Shown here in pieces: positions 38,829-47,603 of a stretch of 64,000 nucleotides of DNA. The stretch is from assembly GCF_002198715.1 (NCBI RefSeq), contig NZ_MWLK01000006.1, positions 183,293-247,292 of the forward strand, given 5' to 3'. Origin of the DNA: Rhodomicrobium sp. R_RK_3. GTDB lineage: Bacteria; Pseudomonadota; Alphaproteobacteria; Rhizobiales; Rhodomicrobiaceae. Under the pieces are notes generated by a model, which did no database searches, was not told where the DNA came from, and saw only the letters and a program-made list of their open reading frames with translations. The translations under genes and the position numbers were made by a program. How positions within the stretch are numbered: position 1 is the first letter of the stretch; every line of letters starts with the position of its first letter.

Positions 38829-38950
38829 CCTCCCCTCTCCCATGGGAGAGGGTGGCGCGCGAAGCGCGCCGGGTGAGGGGTTGTAGACTATCGGTGAGGC
38901 ACGAACCCCTCATCCTAGCCCTCTCCCAGGGGAGAGGGGACTTGGCTGCG
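38829..38950 (-). repeat. Dispersed palindromic repeat, family II (copy 2, inverted)
   Basis: Contains CCCTCTCCCATGGGAGAGGG, GGCGCGCGAAGCGCGCC, GGGTGAGGGG, CTATCGGTGAGGC, then a second CCCTCTCCCAGGGGAGAGG and ends TTGGCTGCG. The reverse complement aligns along its length with 8607-8713. The gap 38632-39057 holds no gene besides this and neighbouring hairpins. Confidence 0.75.
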
Positions 38951-38986
38951 AACCCGTTCAATAGCCGTGACCCTTAGATTTCACAC

Positions 38987-39024
38987 AAAACGCGCGCCGG
39001 CTTCCTTGCATTGGCGCGCGTTTT
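38987..39024. terminator. Strong bidirectional intrinsic terminator
   Basis: AAAACGCGCGCC (38987-38998) and GGCGCGCGTTTT (39013-39024) form a perfect 12-bp stem with T-run on either strand. It lies 33 bases beyond the stop of the inverse autotransporter gene on the minus strand. Confidence 0.85.
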
Positions 39025-39057
39025 CGTCAGATCCCGGCTCGCGGCCGCGGCAATGCC

Positions 39058-40908
39058 CTAAGGGATGGCGCAGGTCGTTGCCGAGGCGCGCTGGCCGCCC
39101 ACGAACTGGATGGACCCGTTCAGCGTCATGAAGAAGTCTCTGATGCAGATGCCATTGCTCACGGTGGTGGCATCCACATTGCCGACGCTCCCGGCAAGCT
39201 GATTGACGGTGCCGTTGGGGAAGGTCAGGAGATAGTTGGTGAAGGCGCCCGTAAAGGTGTTGCCGATCGCGGTAATATTGGCGCTGGTGACCCCTCCGGA
39301 GGCGTCGCCGATGACGACGCCCGTCCCCAGATTGTCAAAGACATTGTTCTCGATCAGCAGCGTCTGGTTCGAGTCTCCCGACACGATGCCGGCGCTCCCG
39401 CCCGATATGAACGAATTGCGCACGGTGAGGGTGGACCCGCTGCCATTGCTGGAGAGGCCGAACACGGAGCCTGTAATATTGGCGTCGTCCACGACAACCC
39501 GGTCGGGACCCTGGGCCAGGATGCCGATGGCGCCGCCTGTAATGTTCACGCTCTTGATATGCGCGTTGTTGGCCGCCGTGATGCCGGGCGCCTGATCGGC
39601 TTGGAATGTCGGCCGTGTGCCTGGCGCCGCATAAGTGTAGAGCAGGCCCGTGGTGCGGCTGCGCACCTGCAGCAGACCGCCGCCGCCGAGCAGCGTCTGA
39701 TTGGCCACCATCACGGTCGGGCCGAAATTGGTGGCGCCGCCGAACGCGACCAGCAGCGCGTTGCCCCCGGCGGCGGCGAGCGCGGCGGTCAGGTCGACGC
39801 CGTTCTGCACGAAGGTGATGCTGTCGAAATCGACGCCGGTGACGGCATCTTCGACCGGCTGGGGCGGTCCGCCGCCGAGCGTGCTGCGCACGACCCTGGT
39901 CTCGGTGACGATGTCGCGGTCGCGGCGCAGGCCTTCCGTCATCCGCCGTTCCTGCGGCGAGAGGGCGTAGAAGGGCGTCGCGTATTTGCCGCCGAGCGGG
40001 ATGCGCAGCCGCAGCCCGACCTCGACCTGATCGTCGCGCACGTCATCGGTCTGGTAGCCGGCCTCGAAGGTCAGGCGGGAACCCTGCCAATCCTCCAAAA
40101 AGTTCTCAACCCGCCATTCCGCCCTGACCCGGGGGCCGGCGATGGGATCGCGGAACTCGTCATGATCGAAATAATAGCCGCCGACGAAGATACGCAGATC
40201 GTTATAGCGCAGCGCGGGCGGCGCCTCGCCATCCTTCAGGCTGCCGGTGACAGAGGGCTCGAGGCCGAAGCCGAAGCCGAACCGCTCCAGCGGCACCCGG
40301 AAGCCGACCTCGCCGTCGAGGCCCCAAAAGGCGAGCTCATACAGGCTGTTGAGCGTCGACAGCCCCGGCACGAACAGCAGATCGCCGTCGATGACCTCAA
40401 GACCGCCGCCCGTTCCGGCGGTGGTGGTATTGGACACGAATTCGGAGGTGTTCACAGGCGCGTAGCCGTTGAGGCGCAGATCGTAATTGGCCGACAGCGC
40501 TTCGAGGCCGAAGGAGATCTGGTTGAAATCCTGGCCATATTGCGAATGCAGCCGGTCATAGCTGACCCAGACGCCCGGGTTCCAACCATTGTCGCCGACA
40601 TAGCGGAAGCCGAGCGCGAAATTGCCCTCCCGGGTGGTTTCGTCCATGAAGCTGCCGCGAATGTCGGTGAACACCAGCGAGCGGCCGTCCTGCATCAGCG
40701 GCGCCCATAAGGTCGCCTCGCCGCGCTCGGCATCGCTGCGGTTGGAGCCGAAGCCGCCGAACTCGATCCACGGCCCGAACTTATCGCCAGGGAGGATCGC
40801 GGCGCCTTCCGGCGTTCCGGCGTCTTGCGCCTCCGCCGGAGCGAGCCCGCCAACGCACGAAACGCACCCCGCCATCAAAATCGCGGCAACCCGGTCCTTG
40901 CGCGGCAT
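39058..40908 (-). CDS. Inverse autotransporter (intimin/invasin-type barrel) with beta-helix-like passenger
   Basis: An outer-membrane protein of 616 residues. After a signal peptide (VAAILMAGCVSCVGGLAPAEA) residues about 45-330 have the alternating pattern of the inverse autotransporter barrel: PWIEFGGFGSNRSDAERGEA, LAPLMQ-like strand LWAPLMQDGRSLVFTDIRG, FALGFRYVG, NPGVWVSYDRLHSQYG, then GEVGFRVPLE. From about 390 the sequence turns to short repeated strands rich in N, G, I and V (SVNITGGAIGILAQG, VVVDDANITGSVFGLSSNGS, LTVRNSFISGGSAGIVSGD, LLIENNVFDNLGTGVVIG), as in a right-handed beta-helix passenger. GGAGGG is well placed before the ATG. Barrel class is by pattern; the passenger's role is unknown. 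Confidence 0.75.
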   Translation of the reverse strand: MPRKDRVAAILMAGCVSCVGGLAPAEAQDAGTPEGAAILPGDKFGPWIEFGGFGSNRSDAERGEATLWAPLMQDGRSLVFTDIRGSFMDETTREGNFALGFRYVGDNGWNPGVWVSYDRLHSQYGQDFNQISFGLEALSANYDLRLNGYAPVNTSEFVSNTTTAGTGGGLEVIDGDLLFVPGLSTLNSLYELAFWGLDGEVGFRVPLERFGFGFGLEPSVTGSLKDGEAPPALRYNDLRIFVGGYYFDHDEFRDPIAGPRVRAEWRVENFLEDWQGSRLTFEAGYQTDDVRDDQVEVGLRLRIPLGGKYATPFYALSPQERRMTEGLRRDRDIVTETRVVRSTLGGGPPQPVEDAVTGVDFDSITFVQNGVDLTAALAAAGGNALLVAFGGATNFGPTVMVANQTLLGGGGLLQVRSRTTGLLYTYAAPGTRPTFQADQAPGITAANNAHIKSVNITGGAIGILAQGPDRVVVDDANITGSVFGLSSNGSGSTLTVRNSFISGGSAGIVSGDSNQTLLIENNVFDNLGTGVVIGDASGGVTSANITAIGNTFTGAFTNYLLTFPNGTVNQLAGSVGNVDATTVSNGICIRDFFMTLNGSIQFVGGQRASATTCAIP

Positions 40909-41039
40909 CCAGCCCTCCGATGGTAGGCCTCCGCTTCGATGCTCGACGCGGATTGCGGCCTGCTCTCGGCATAGATGCGTGATTCACGTAGCGATACAAC
41001 GTCAAGTTGCGAAGGCGCCACGCTTTTCAAACGGTGTCT

Positions 41040-42422
41040 CTAATAGGCTTCGGCCGTGAAGATGCGGTCGATATCGCCTTTCCACTCATGCTCGAACTTC
41101 TGCAGCAGCAATTCGGCGGGCGTCATCTTGCTGGCGACGATCTCTTCGAGGCTCTCCAGGAAGATGGTCTCGTCGTCGCCGGAGCCGTTCAGGCGGTTGC
41201 GCCGCGCCAGCCCCTGCTTGGCGATCTCGACCATGTCGCGGGCGATCGGCAGGATCGTCCCGTCACGGAACGGCGTATAGAGCGCGCGCCGGGGCACCGC
41301 GTCGCGCATGGCCTGGCGCTCCTCGGCGGTCCAGTCCTTGACCAGCGCCCAGGCGGCGTCGAGGCTGGCGCGGTCGTAGAGGAGGCCCGTCCACAGCGCG
41401 GACAAGGCGCAGAGCCGGCGCCACGGTCCGCCATCGGCGCCGCGCATTTCCAAAAACTTCTTCAGGCGGACTTCGGGGAACAGCGTGGTGAGATGATCGG
41501 TCCAGTCGGACATGATCGGCCGCTCGCCGGGCAGTTGCGCCAGCTTGCCGGCCAGAAAATCCCGGAAGGAGGCACCGGAGGCATCGATATAGCGGCCATC
41601 GCGGTAGACGAAATACATCGGCACGTCGAGCGCGTAGTCGACATAGCGCTCAAAACCCATGCCGTCCTCGAAGGCGAAGGGCAGCATGCCCGTGCGCGCC
41701 TTGTCGGTGTCGAGCCAGACCTGGCTGCGGAAGGACAGAAAGCCGTTCGGCCTGCCCTCGGTAAAGGGCGAATTGGCGAACAATGCCGTGGCGACCGGCT
41801 GCAGCGCGAGGCTGACGCGCAGCTTCTTGACCATGTCGGCTTCATCGGCGAAGTCGAGATTCACCTGCACCGTGCAGGAGCGGTACATCATGTCGAGGCC
41901 GAGCTTGCCGACCTTGGGCATGTAGGCCGACATGATGCCATAGCGCCCCTTCGGCATGCGCGGCACCTCGGCGCGCGTCCATTTCGGCGAAAAACCGAGG
42001 CCCAGCATGCCGATGCCGAGCGCGCTGCCGGCGTCGCGGACCTGATAGAGATGGGTGTTCACTTCGGCGCAGGTCTCGTGCAGGTCGCGCACCGGCGCGC
42101 CCGACAATTCGAATTGCCCGCCCGGCTCCAGCGTGATCGAGCCGCCGAGATCGCAGCTCGGGTCCTTCAGCGCGACGATGTTCTCGCCCTCATAGACCGG
42201 CTCCCAGCCGAAGCGCTTGCCCATCTCATGCAGAAGCGCGGCGATGCCCGAGGGGCCGTCATAAGGCACCGGCGACAGGTCTGCCGTATGGAAGCCGAAT
42301 TTCTCGTGCTCCGTGCCAATCCGCCATGCCTCCTGCGGCTTGCCGCCGGATTCCAAATAGGCCGCCAATTGCGCGCGGCTCTCGACCGGCTGGCTCGCCG
42401 CGTCCCCCTCGACTGCGACCAT
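41040..42422 (-). CDS. gshA: Glutamate-cysteine ligase (GCS2/plant-like type)
   Basis: First enzyme of glutathione synthesis, 460 residues, ATP-dependent, cytoplasmic. Family pieces: RIGTEHEKFGF, YEGENIVALK, GGSITLEPGGQFELSGAP, PKVGKLGLDMMYRSCTVQVNLDF and SDWTDHLTTLFPEVRLKKFLEMRGAD. This matches the GCS2 subgroup shared by Alphaproteobacteria and plants. No gshB is adjacent. The stop lies next to the divergently oriented inverse autotransporter promoter region. Confidence 0.94.
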   Translation of the reverse strand: MVAVEGDAASQPVESRAQLAAYLESGGKPQEAWRIGTEHEKFGFHTADLSPVPYDGPSGIAALLHEMGKRFGWEPVYEGENIVALKDPSCDLGGSITLEPGGQFELSGAPVRDLHETCAEVNTHLYQVRDAGSALGIGMLGLGFSPKWTRAEVPRMPKGRYGIMSAYMPKVGKLGLDMMYRSCTVQVNLDFADEADMVKKLRVSLALQPVATALFANSPFTEGRPNGFLSFRSQVWLDTDKARTGMLPFAFEDGMGFERYVDYALDVPMYFVYRDGRYIDASGASFRDFLAGKLAQLPGERPIMSDWTDHLTTLFPEVRLKKFLEMRGADGGPWRRLCALSALWTGLLYDRASLDAAWALVKDWTAEERQAMRDAVPRRALYTPFRDGTILPIARDMVEIAKQGLARRNRLNGSGDDETIFLESLEEIVASKMTPAELLLQKFEHEWKGDIDRIFTAEAY

Positions 42423-42516
42423 ACAAGTTCCTTTGCCTTTTGTTTAGACCGGCTGCCTAAGATCGGTTCGCCCGCATCGGTCGAGCAAGGCGCGTTTCGC
42501 CGCAAAGGCTGCCCGC

Positions 42517-43260
42517 ATGACCGCGATCAGATATATCGAACGCACTGTCCTAATTATCCTACTTCTGTCGGCCCTTTCCACATCAAATGCTCGTGGCGGC
42601 GAGTATGCCTCGCGCAGCGTTATCGGCTTCTCGACCGACGGGCGCTATTTCGCCTTCGAGCAATATGGGATGTTCGACGCCGTCGATGGCGCCTATGCCG
42701 AAATTTTCATCATCGACAGCGAGAATGACAGCCCGGTGCCCGGCACCCCTATCCGCAAATCGTCGGTCAGTCAAAGGGCGAGCCTCGCCCAGGTGCGCAG
42801 GGCAGCGCGGCGTCAGGCGCAGCGCTTGCTGAGCAGGCTTCGCATCACCGAACCGGGCATCGATCTGGCCAGCAATCCCCGCAATGAGCTCAGCGCCGAT
42901 CCGCACCGGGTGGTGGTGAACGTCACCTATCGCTTTGCCGCGCCAGACCAGGAGCCCGTGACTTTGATCCTGAACGAGAAGCCGATCGCCTCGGAGGATT
43001 GCGCCAAGCAGCTCGACATACCGCCGAAAGGCTTTACGCTGCGGCTGGAGCGCAAGGGGGAGGAGCCCGCCATTCTCCACGACGAGCAGCAGCTGCCGCC
43101 CGGCCGCGGCTGTCCGCTCAGCTATGCGATTTCGGACGTCTACGCCTATGACGGCGACGAGGAGACCACCCTGGCGGTGCTGGTGCTGTACACCAAGCGC
43201 GGCTTCGAGGAGCCGGACGGCCGCTATCTCGCCGTGACCCACCGTTTGCCGTGGCCGTAA
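42517..43260 (+). CDS. DUF2259 predicted secreted protein
   Basis: A 247-residue protein with a signal sequence (TVLIILLLSALSTSNARG) and the start of the mature domain IGFSTDGRYFAFEQYGMFDAVDGAYAEIFIID, the recognisable DUF2259 opening. A Cys pair (EDCAKQ and GRGCPLS) may form a disulfide. Function is unknown. It is directly followed by murI with 57 bases between. Confidence 0.8.
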   Translation: MTAIRYIERTVLIILLLSALSTSNARGGEYASRSVIGFSTDGRYFAFEQYGMFDAVDGAYAEIFIIDSENDSPVPGTPIRKSSVSQRASLAQVRRAARRQAQRLLSRLRITEPGIDLASNPRNELSADPHRVVVNVTYRFAAPDQEPVTLILNEKPIASEDCAKQLDIPPKGFTLRLERKGEEPAILHDEQQLPPGRGCPLSYAISDVYAYDGDEETTLAVLVLYTKRGFEEPDGRYLAVTHRLPWP

Positions 43261-43317
43261 TTGTGGGCTATGGGAGCGCGATCGATCTCATCGCACTCTG
43301 ACCGAAGCCGAGGGGCC

Positions 43318-44142
43318 ATGCCGCAATCGCGCGCGCCGCGCCTTCTGATTTTCGATAGCGGGCTGGGCGGGCTGACCGTCCTGCGCGCGCTCCGCCAATC
43401 CGTCCCGGAAGCCGACGTCGCCTATCTGGCCGACGATGCGCGCTTTCCCTATTCCGCGCTGGCCGATGACGCGCTGATCGCGCGGACCTGCGAGGTTCTG
43501 GCCGCCCCAGTCGCCGAATTCGCGCCCGACGCCATCGTCGTCGCCTGCAACACCGCCTCGACCGCCGTGCTGCCGGCCCTGCGCGCGGCATTTCGCCAGC
43601 CCATCGTCGGCACGGTGCCGGCGGTGAAGCCGGCCGCGCTTCTGAGCCGCAGCGGCCTGGTCTCCGTGCTCGGCACCTCGGCGACGGCGCGGCGGGATTA
43701 CACGCGCGCCCTGATCGCCGAATTCGGCCAGGGGCGGACGTTTACGCTCGCCGGTTCCTCGAAGCTCGCCGGCCTTGCCGAGACGATCATGACCGGCGGC
43801 GAGGTCGAGGATGCCGCGATCCTGGCCGAGATCGCGCCCTGCTTCATCGAGGCGGACGGCGCGCGCACCGACGTCGTGGTGCTGGCCTGCACGCATTATC
43901 CCTTGCTGCTGGAGCAGTTCGAGCGGCTGGCGCCCTGGCCGGTCGCCTGGCTCGACCCGGCGCCCGCGATTGCTCGCCGCACCGCCAATGTGCTCGCCGA
44001 TCTCGGCTTTGCCGTCGGCGTCGGCGCCGCGCGCGATCCGGGGCGGGCGATCTTCACCTCAGGCAAGCCGCCGACGCCGGAACTGGCCGCGCTGCTGAAG
44101 GCTTACCGCCTGGCGCTGGCCAATGAGGGACAAACTCATTAG
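43318..44142 (+). CDS. murI: Glutamate racemase
   Basis: Cytoplasmic enzyme of 274 residues giving D-glutamate for peptidoglycan. Cofactor-independent two-base mechanism with Cys77 (VACNTAS) and Cys191 (LACTHYPLL); FDSGLGGLTVL and DDARFPY are the family's N-terminal signatures (Pro-Tyr, where many have PYG). ATG 43318 has GAGG five bases upstream; the frame is open to 43261. Confidence 0.94.
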   Translation: MPQSRAPRLLIFDSGLGGLTVLRALRQSVPEADVAYLADDARFPYSALADDALIARTCEVLAAPVAEFAPDAIVVACNTASTAVLPALRAAFRQPIVGTVPAVKPAALLSRSGLVSVLGTSATARRDYTRALIAEFGQGRTFTLAGSSKLAGLAETIMTGGEVEDAAILAEIAPCFIEADGARTDVVVLACTHYPLLLEQFERLAPWPVAWLDPAPAIARRTANVLADLGFAVGVGAARDPGRAIFTSGKPPTPELAALLKAYRLALANEGQTH

Positions 44143-44157
44143 TCTCGCGCGCGAAAG

Positions 44158-44280
44158 CCCCCTCACCCGGTCGCTTCGCGCCCGCCCTCTCCCGCGAGGG
44201 GAGAGGGCCAAAAGGAACGAGGCCCTGCCTTGCCCCCTTGCGGGAGAGGGCTCCCGCCGACGCGGGCGGGTGAGGGGTCG
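44158..44280. repeat. Dispersed palindromic repeat, family III (copy 1)
   Basis: CCCCTCACCCGGTCGCTTCG, CCCTCTCCCGCGAGGGGAGA, a CAAAAGGAACGAGGCC spacer, GCGGGAGAGGGCTCCCGCCG and GGGTGAGGGG. Reverse complement aligns with 51362-51531. Lies between murI and purB. Confidence 0.7.
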
Positions 44281-44307
44281 CCACGAATTCTGCTTTGGAA
44301 CACCATC

Positions 44308-45606
44308 ATGATCCCACGCTATTCCCGGCCGCAAATGGCCGACATCTGGTCGCCGGAAACCCGTTTCAGCATCTGGATGGAGATCGAGACGCTGGCCACC
44401 GAAGCCATGGCGGAGCTGGGCATCGTGCCGCGCGAGGCGGCGCAGGCGGTGCGGGCGCGCGGCGGCTTCGACATCGCCCGCATCGATGAGATCGAGCGCG
44501 AGGTGAAGCATGACGTCATCGCCTTCCTGACCAGCCTTGCCGAGCATGTCGGCCCGGAAGCCCGCTTCGTGCATCAGGGCATGACCTCCTCCGACGTGCT
44601 GGACACCTGCCTGAACGTCCAGCTCGTCCGCGCCGCCGATTTGCTGATTGCGGACGTCGACGCACTGCTGGCGGCCCTGAAGCGCCGGGCGCTGGAGCAT
44701 AAGAACACCGTCACCATCGGCCGCAGCCATGGCATCCACGCCGAGCCGACCACATTCGGCGTCAAGCTCGCCTATGCCTATGCCGAATTCGCGCGCGGCC
44801 GGGAGCGGCTGGTTGCGGCGCGCGCCGAGGTCGCGACCTGCAAGATCTCCGGCGCGGTCGGGACTTTCGCCAATATCGACCCGCGCATCGAAGCCTATGT
44901 CGCGGAAAAACTCGGCCTGAAGCCGGAGCCGGTCTCCACCCAGATCATCCCGCGCGACCGCCACGCCATGTATTTCGCGACGCTCGGCGTGATCGCATCG
45001 TCGGTCGAGCGCCTCGCTATCGAGATCCGGCATTTGCAGCGCACCGAAGTCGGCGAGGCGGAGGAATATTTCTCGCCCGGCCAGAAGGGCTCGTCATCGA
45101 TGCCCCATAAGCGCAATCCGGTGTTGACGGAGAACCTGACCGGCCTTGCCCGCATGGTGCGCGCCTATGCGCTGCCGGCCATGGAAAACGTCGCCCTCTG
45201 GCATGAGCGCGACATTTCGCATTCCTCGGTCGAACGCATGATCGGCCCGGATGCCACCGTGACGCTGGACTTTGCCTTGGCGCGGCTCGCCGGCGTCATC
45301 GACAAGCTGGTGGTCTATCCGGAGCGGATGCAGGCGAATCTGGACAAGCTCGGCGGCATCGTGCATTCGCAGCGCATGCTGCTGGCGCTGACCCAGGCCG
45401 GGGTCAGCCGCGAGGACGCCTATCGCCTGGTGCAGAAGAGCGCCATGCAAAGCTGGCAGGGCGGCGGCGATTTCATGACGCTGCTGAAGGCCGACGCCGA
45501 GGTCGCGAAAGCGCTGACGCCGGAGCAGATCGAGGCGCTGTTCGACCTCGGCTATCATACCAAGGCGGTGGACGAGATCTTCGGCCGGGTCTTCGGCGCC
45601 GCATAA
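44308..45606 (+). CDS. purB: Adenylosuccinate lyase
   Basis: Homotetrameric enzyme of 432 residues acting twice in AMP synthesis (SAICAR to AICAR, and adenylosuccinate to AMP). The fumarase-superfamily signature GSSSMPHKRNPVLTEN with the catalytic Ser loop is intact, as are GMTSSDVLDTC and GRSHGIHAEP with the catalytic His. ATG 44308 (MIPRYSRPQM) is the usual family start although the upstream site is weak. It follows a family III repeat. Confidence 0.96.
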   Translation: MIPRYSRPQMADIWSPETRFSIWMEIETLATEAMAELGIVPREAAQAVRARGGFDIARIDEIEREVKHDVIAFLTSLAEHVGPEARFVHQGMTSSDVLDTCLNVQLVRAADLLIADVDALLAALKRRALEHKNTVTIGRSHGIHAEPTTFGVKLAYAYAEFARGRERLVAARAEVATCKISGAVGTFANIDPRIEAYVAEKLGLKPEPVSTQIIPRDRHAMYFATLGVIASSVERLAIEIRHLQRTEVGEAEEYFSPGQKGSSSMPHKRNPVLTENLTGLARMVRAYALPAMENVALWHERDISHSSVERMIGPDATVTLDFALARLAGVIDKLVVYPERMQANLDKLGGIVHSQRMLLALTQAGVSREDAYRLVQKSAMQSWQGGGDFMTLLKADAEVAKALTPEQIEALFDLGYHTKAVDEIFGRVFGAA

Positions 45607-46007
45607 AACCGCCAGCGTTGCAAAGGCTATCGCTCAATCCGGCCCCTCGGCAGCGGTCTCGCGCAGCCTTTGCAGATTTTCCCGAAAGCACTTGCCGTAA
45701 TTACGGTGTTTCGCGGTGGCGTAATTCATAAACCTGCCTGCGCCCCGTAGGTTCCCGAGTAAATTTGTAATTATTTATGCCGTTGTCATATATAGATGAC
45801 ATAAATTATGGAAATATGCCTCGATTCTGCTTGAATTTGCGTGGGTTGCATCCTCCGCAATCTCTGCAACCTTGGACGTATTTGTATCAATGCCGTCAAC
45901 TTCCCGTGAGAACTGGAACGTTTGCTGCCTTTCGTCCGTATTTGTACCTAAGCTCCCCATGCACGTAGATGCGCGCAGACGCGGGTAGCTACGATTGAGA
46001 GGTCCAG
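45607..46007. other. Intergenic region with a perfect palindrome, no gene
   Basis: About 400 bases, AT-richer in its second half. It has a perfect palindrome CCGTAATTACGG (45695-45706) and TGTCAT/ATGACA arms (45786-45803). Two opposed frames of about 60 codons near 45775-45968 have no coding character. It probably holds the promoter of the following gene. Confidence 0.4.
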
Positions 46008-46355
46008 ATGCGAAAATCGATCTTTATTGGCGCCATGCTGCTAGCCATGGGCGCGTCATTTTCCACCACTCCCGCCGCCAACGCCGCCCCGGCTGTGGCG
46101 CCGGCCGTCGATGTCGCCCCGTCGGCGACAAAGCCGCTGCTCGAACAGGTCCGCGACCACCGCCGCGGCCGTCATTGGGGCCATCGCGGCGGCGGACGCC
46201 GCCATTTCGGCGGCCATCGCGGACGCCATTATTACGGCGGGCATCGCCATCGCCGCTATTACGGCCACCGCCGTCATCGCCATTTCTACGGGTTCTTCCC
46301 GTTCGGATGCCCGGATGGCTATTACTGGTGGCACCACCGCCGCTATTGCTACTAA
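46008..46355 (+). CDS. Secreted His/Gly/Arg/Tyr-rich small protein
   Basis: A 115-residue protein with a signal peptide (MRKSIFIGAMLLAMGASF, ending ANAA) and a tail of about 65 residues dominated by H, G, R and Y (HRRGRHWGHRGGG, HYYGGHRHRRYYGHRRHRH), ending with an aromatic/Cys part (FGCPDGYYWWHHRRYCY). The His-rich tail could bind metal ions. Related small proteins are frequent in Hyphomicrobiales, function unknown. GAGAGG precedes the ATG and a strong terminator follows, so it is a monocistronic unit. Confidence 0.75.
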   Translation: MRKSIFIGAMLLAMGASFSTTPAANAAPAVAPAVDVAPSATKPLLEQVRDHRRGRHWGHRGGGRRHFGGHRGRHYYGGHRHRRYYGHRRHRHFYGFFPFGCPDGYYWWHHRRYCY

Positions 46356-46381
46356 TTGGCGGCGATAGAGGCTTCACAGCG

Positions 46382-46409
46382 GCCCGGCGGTTCATCCCGC
46401 CGGGCTTTT
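46382..46409 (+). terminator. Intrinsic terminator after the His-rich protein gene
   Basis: GCCCGGCGG (46382-46390), 6-base loop, CCGCCGGGC (46397-46405) and TTTT. Confidence 0.9.
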
Positions 46410-46507
46410 CGCATTCATCTACGCAGCCCTTAAAATCCCACCCAATTCGCCCATCAAATCCTAACCCCGCCCCGCAATAATCCGCTCCTGAACACAGGAG
46501 ACCGGAC

Positions 46508-47245
46508 GTGTTTCACAAAGCCCTGGCTGCCGAGTTCGTTGGTACTTTCTCACTCATCCTGGCGATCTGCGGCACCGCGCTGTTCTCCGCGCCCTCGGCC
46601 GGGCTGATCGCGGTCGCGCTCGCCGCCGGGATTTCGATCCTGGCGATGATCTACGCGGTCGGCCATATTTCCGGCGGGCATTTCAATCCGGCGGTGACGC
46701 TGGGACTGGTCGCGGCCGGCCGGTTCAAGCCATCGGAAGCGCCCGGCTACATCGTCGCGCAACTGCTCGGCGGCTGCGCCGCCGCCGGCGTGCTGGCGCT
46801 CATCCTGTCGGGGGCTCCGGCGGACGGGACCTTCAACAGCTTCACCCAGGTCTCCAACGCCTTTGGCGGCAAGTTCTTCGGCATGTCGCAGGTCTTCGTC
46901 GCCGAGATCGTGCTGACGGCGCTGTTCGTCTTCGTCATCGTCGGCGTGACCTCGGAGCGCGCGCCGAAAATGCTCGCGCCGCTGGCCATCGGCCTCATGC
47001 TGACGCTCTGCCACCTGATCGCGATCCCGGTGGACAATGCCTCGATCAACCCCGCGCGCTCGACGGCGGCGGCGATGTACGGCGGCTCCGATGTCATCGG
47101 GCAGCTCTGGATGTTCTGGCTGGCGCCGATCCTCGGCGGCGTGCTCGGCGGCTTGCTCGCCCGCTGGATCCAGGACGAGCAGCATCAGGCGGTCGTCGTC
47201 ACCCAGCCGGTCGTCACCCGCCTGTCGCCTACGCTCCCGCAATAA
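46508..47245 (+). CDS. aqpZ: Aquaporin (MIP family)
   Basis: Channel protein of 245 residues with six helices and two half-helices. Both NPA boxes are seen: GGHFNPAVTLG and NASINPARSTAAA, the second followed by the selectivity-filter Arg, as in AqpZ-type water channels. Start is GTG at 46508 after a purine-rich ACACAGGAGACC. The last 17 bases overlap the end of the opposing small membrane-protein gene. Confidence 0.92.
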   Translation: MFHKALAAEFVGTFSLILAICGTALFSAPSAGLIAVALAAGISILAMIYAVGHISGGHFNPAVTLGLVAAGRFKPSEAPGYIVAQLLGGCAAAGVLALILSGAPADGTFNSFTQVSNAFGGKFFGMSQVFVAEIVLTALFVFVIVGVTSERAPKMLAPLAIGLMLTLCHLIAIPVDNASINPARSTAAAMYGGSDVIGQLWMFWLAPILGGVLGGLLARWIQDEQHQAVVVTQPVVTRLSPTLPQ

Positions 47246-47480
47246 GCGCGCGGATGGCGTCGGCATTCACCGCCACGACGATGCCGGCGATGAAATAGAC
47301 GATGTCGCCGACCAGCCCGCGCTTCAGCCGGTAGCCGAGGCCGGGATTGAAGGCGTGCTGCATGCTTTTATGGATGGTGATGGATTTATAGGTGCTGTAG
47401 CTGAAATCGAAGGCGATCTGGATGGTTTTCAGAACGACGAAGACCAGCGCAAGCAGCAGCAGATTATAAACAATACTCAT
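47229..47480 (-). CDS. Small two-helix membrane protein
   Basis: An 83-residue protein: helix one SIVYNLLLLALVFVVLKTIQ, a polar middle (YSTYKSITIHKSMQHAFNPG), and helix two VGDIVYFIAGIVVAVNA. ATG 47480 has GGGGGA upstream; the frame is open to 47558. I do not recognise a family. It is convergent with and overlaps aqpZ, and lies downstream of the aldolase gene on the same strand. Confidence 0.6.
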   Translation of the reverse strand: MSIVYNLLLLALVFVVLKTIQIAFDFSYSTYKSITIHKSMQHAFNPGLGYRLKRGLVGDIVYFIAGIVVAVNADAIRALIAGA

Positions 47481-47603
47481 GACACGTCCCCCAACGGCGG
47501 CATCGCCGCCAGAATATGCCCCGTCTTTCCATAGCGCCGGTACTCGCCGCATCGGCATTCTTTCCCTCTCCCACTCGGAGAGAGCGCTTGGCCCGTCGTA
47601 TTC

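Noticed and set aside
38829..38950. Palindromes at 38.8 kb taken as the transcription terminator of the DUF937-like gene
   Set aside because: They belong to a dispersed repeat; no T-run follows and they lie about 200 bases from the stop.
45775..45968. Two opposed frames of about 60 codons after purB
   Set aside because: No ribosome binding site, no coding pattern, and both occupy the same AT-rich promoter-like stretch.
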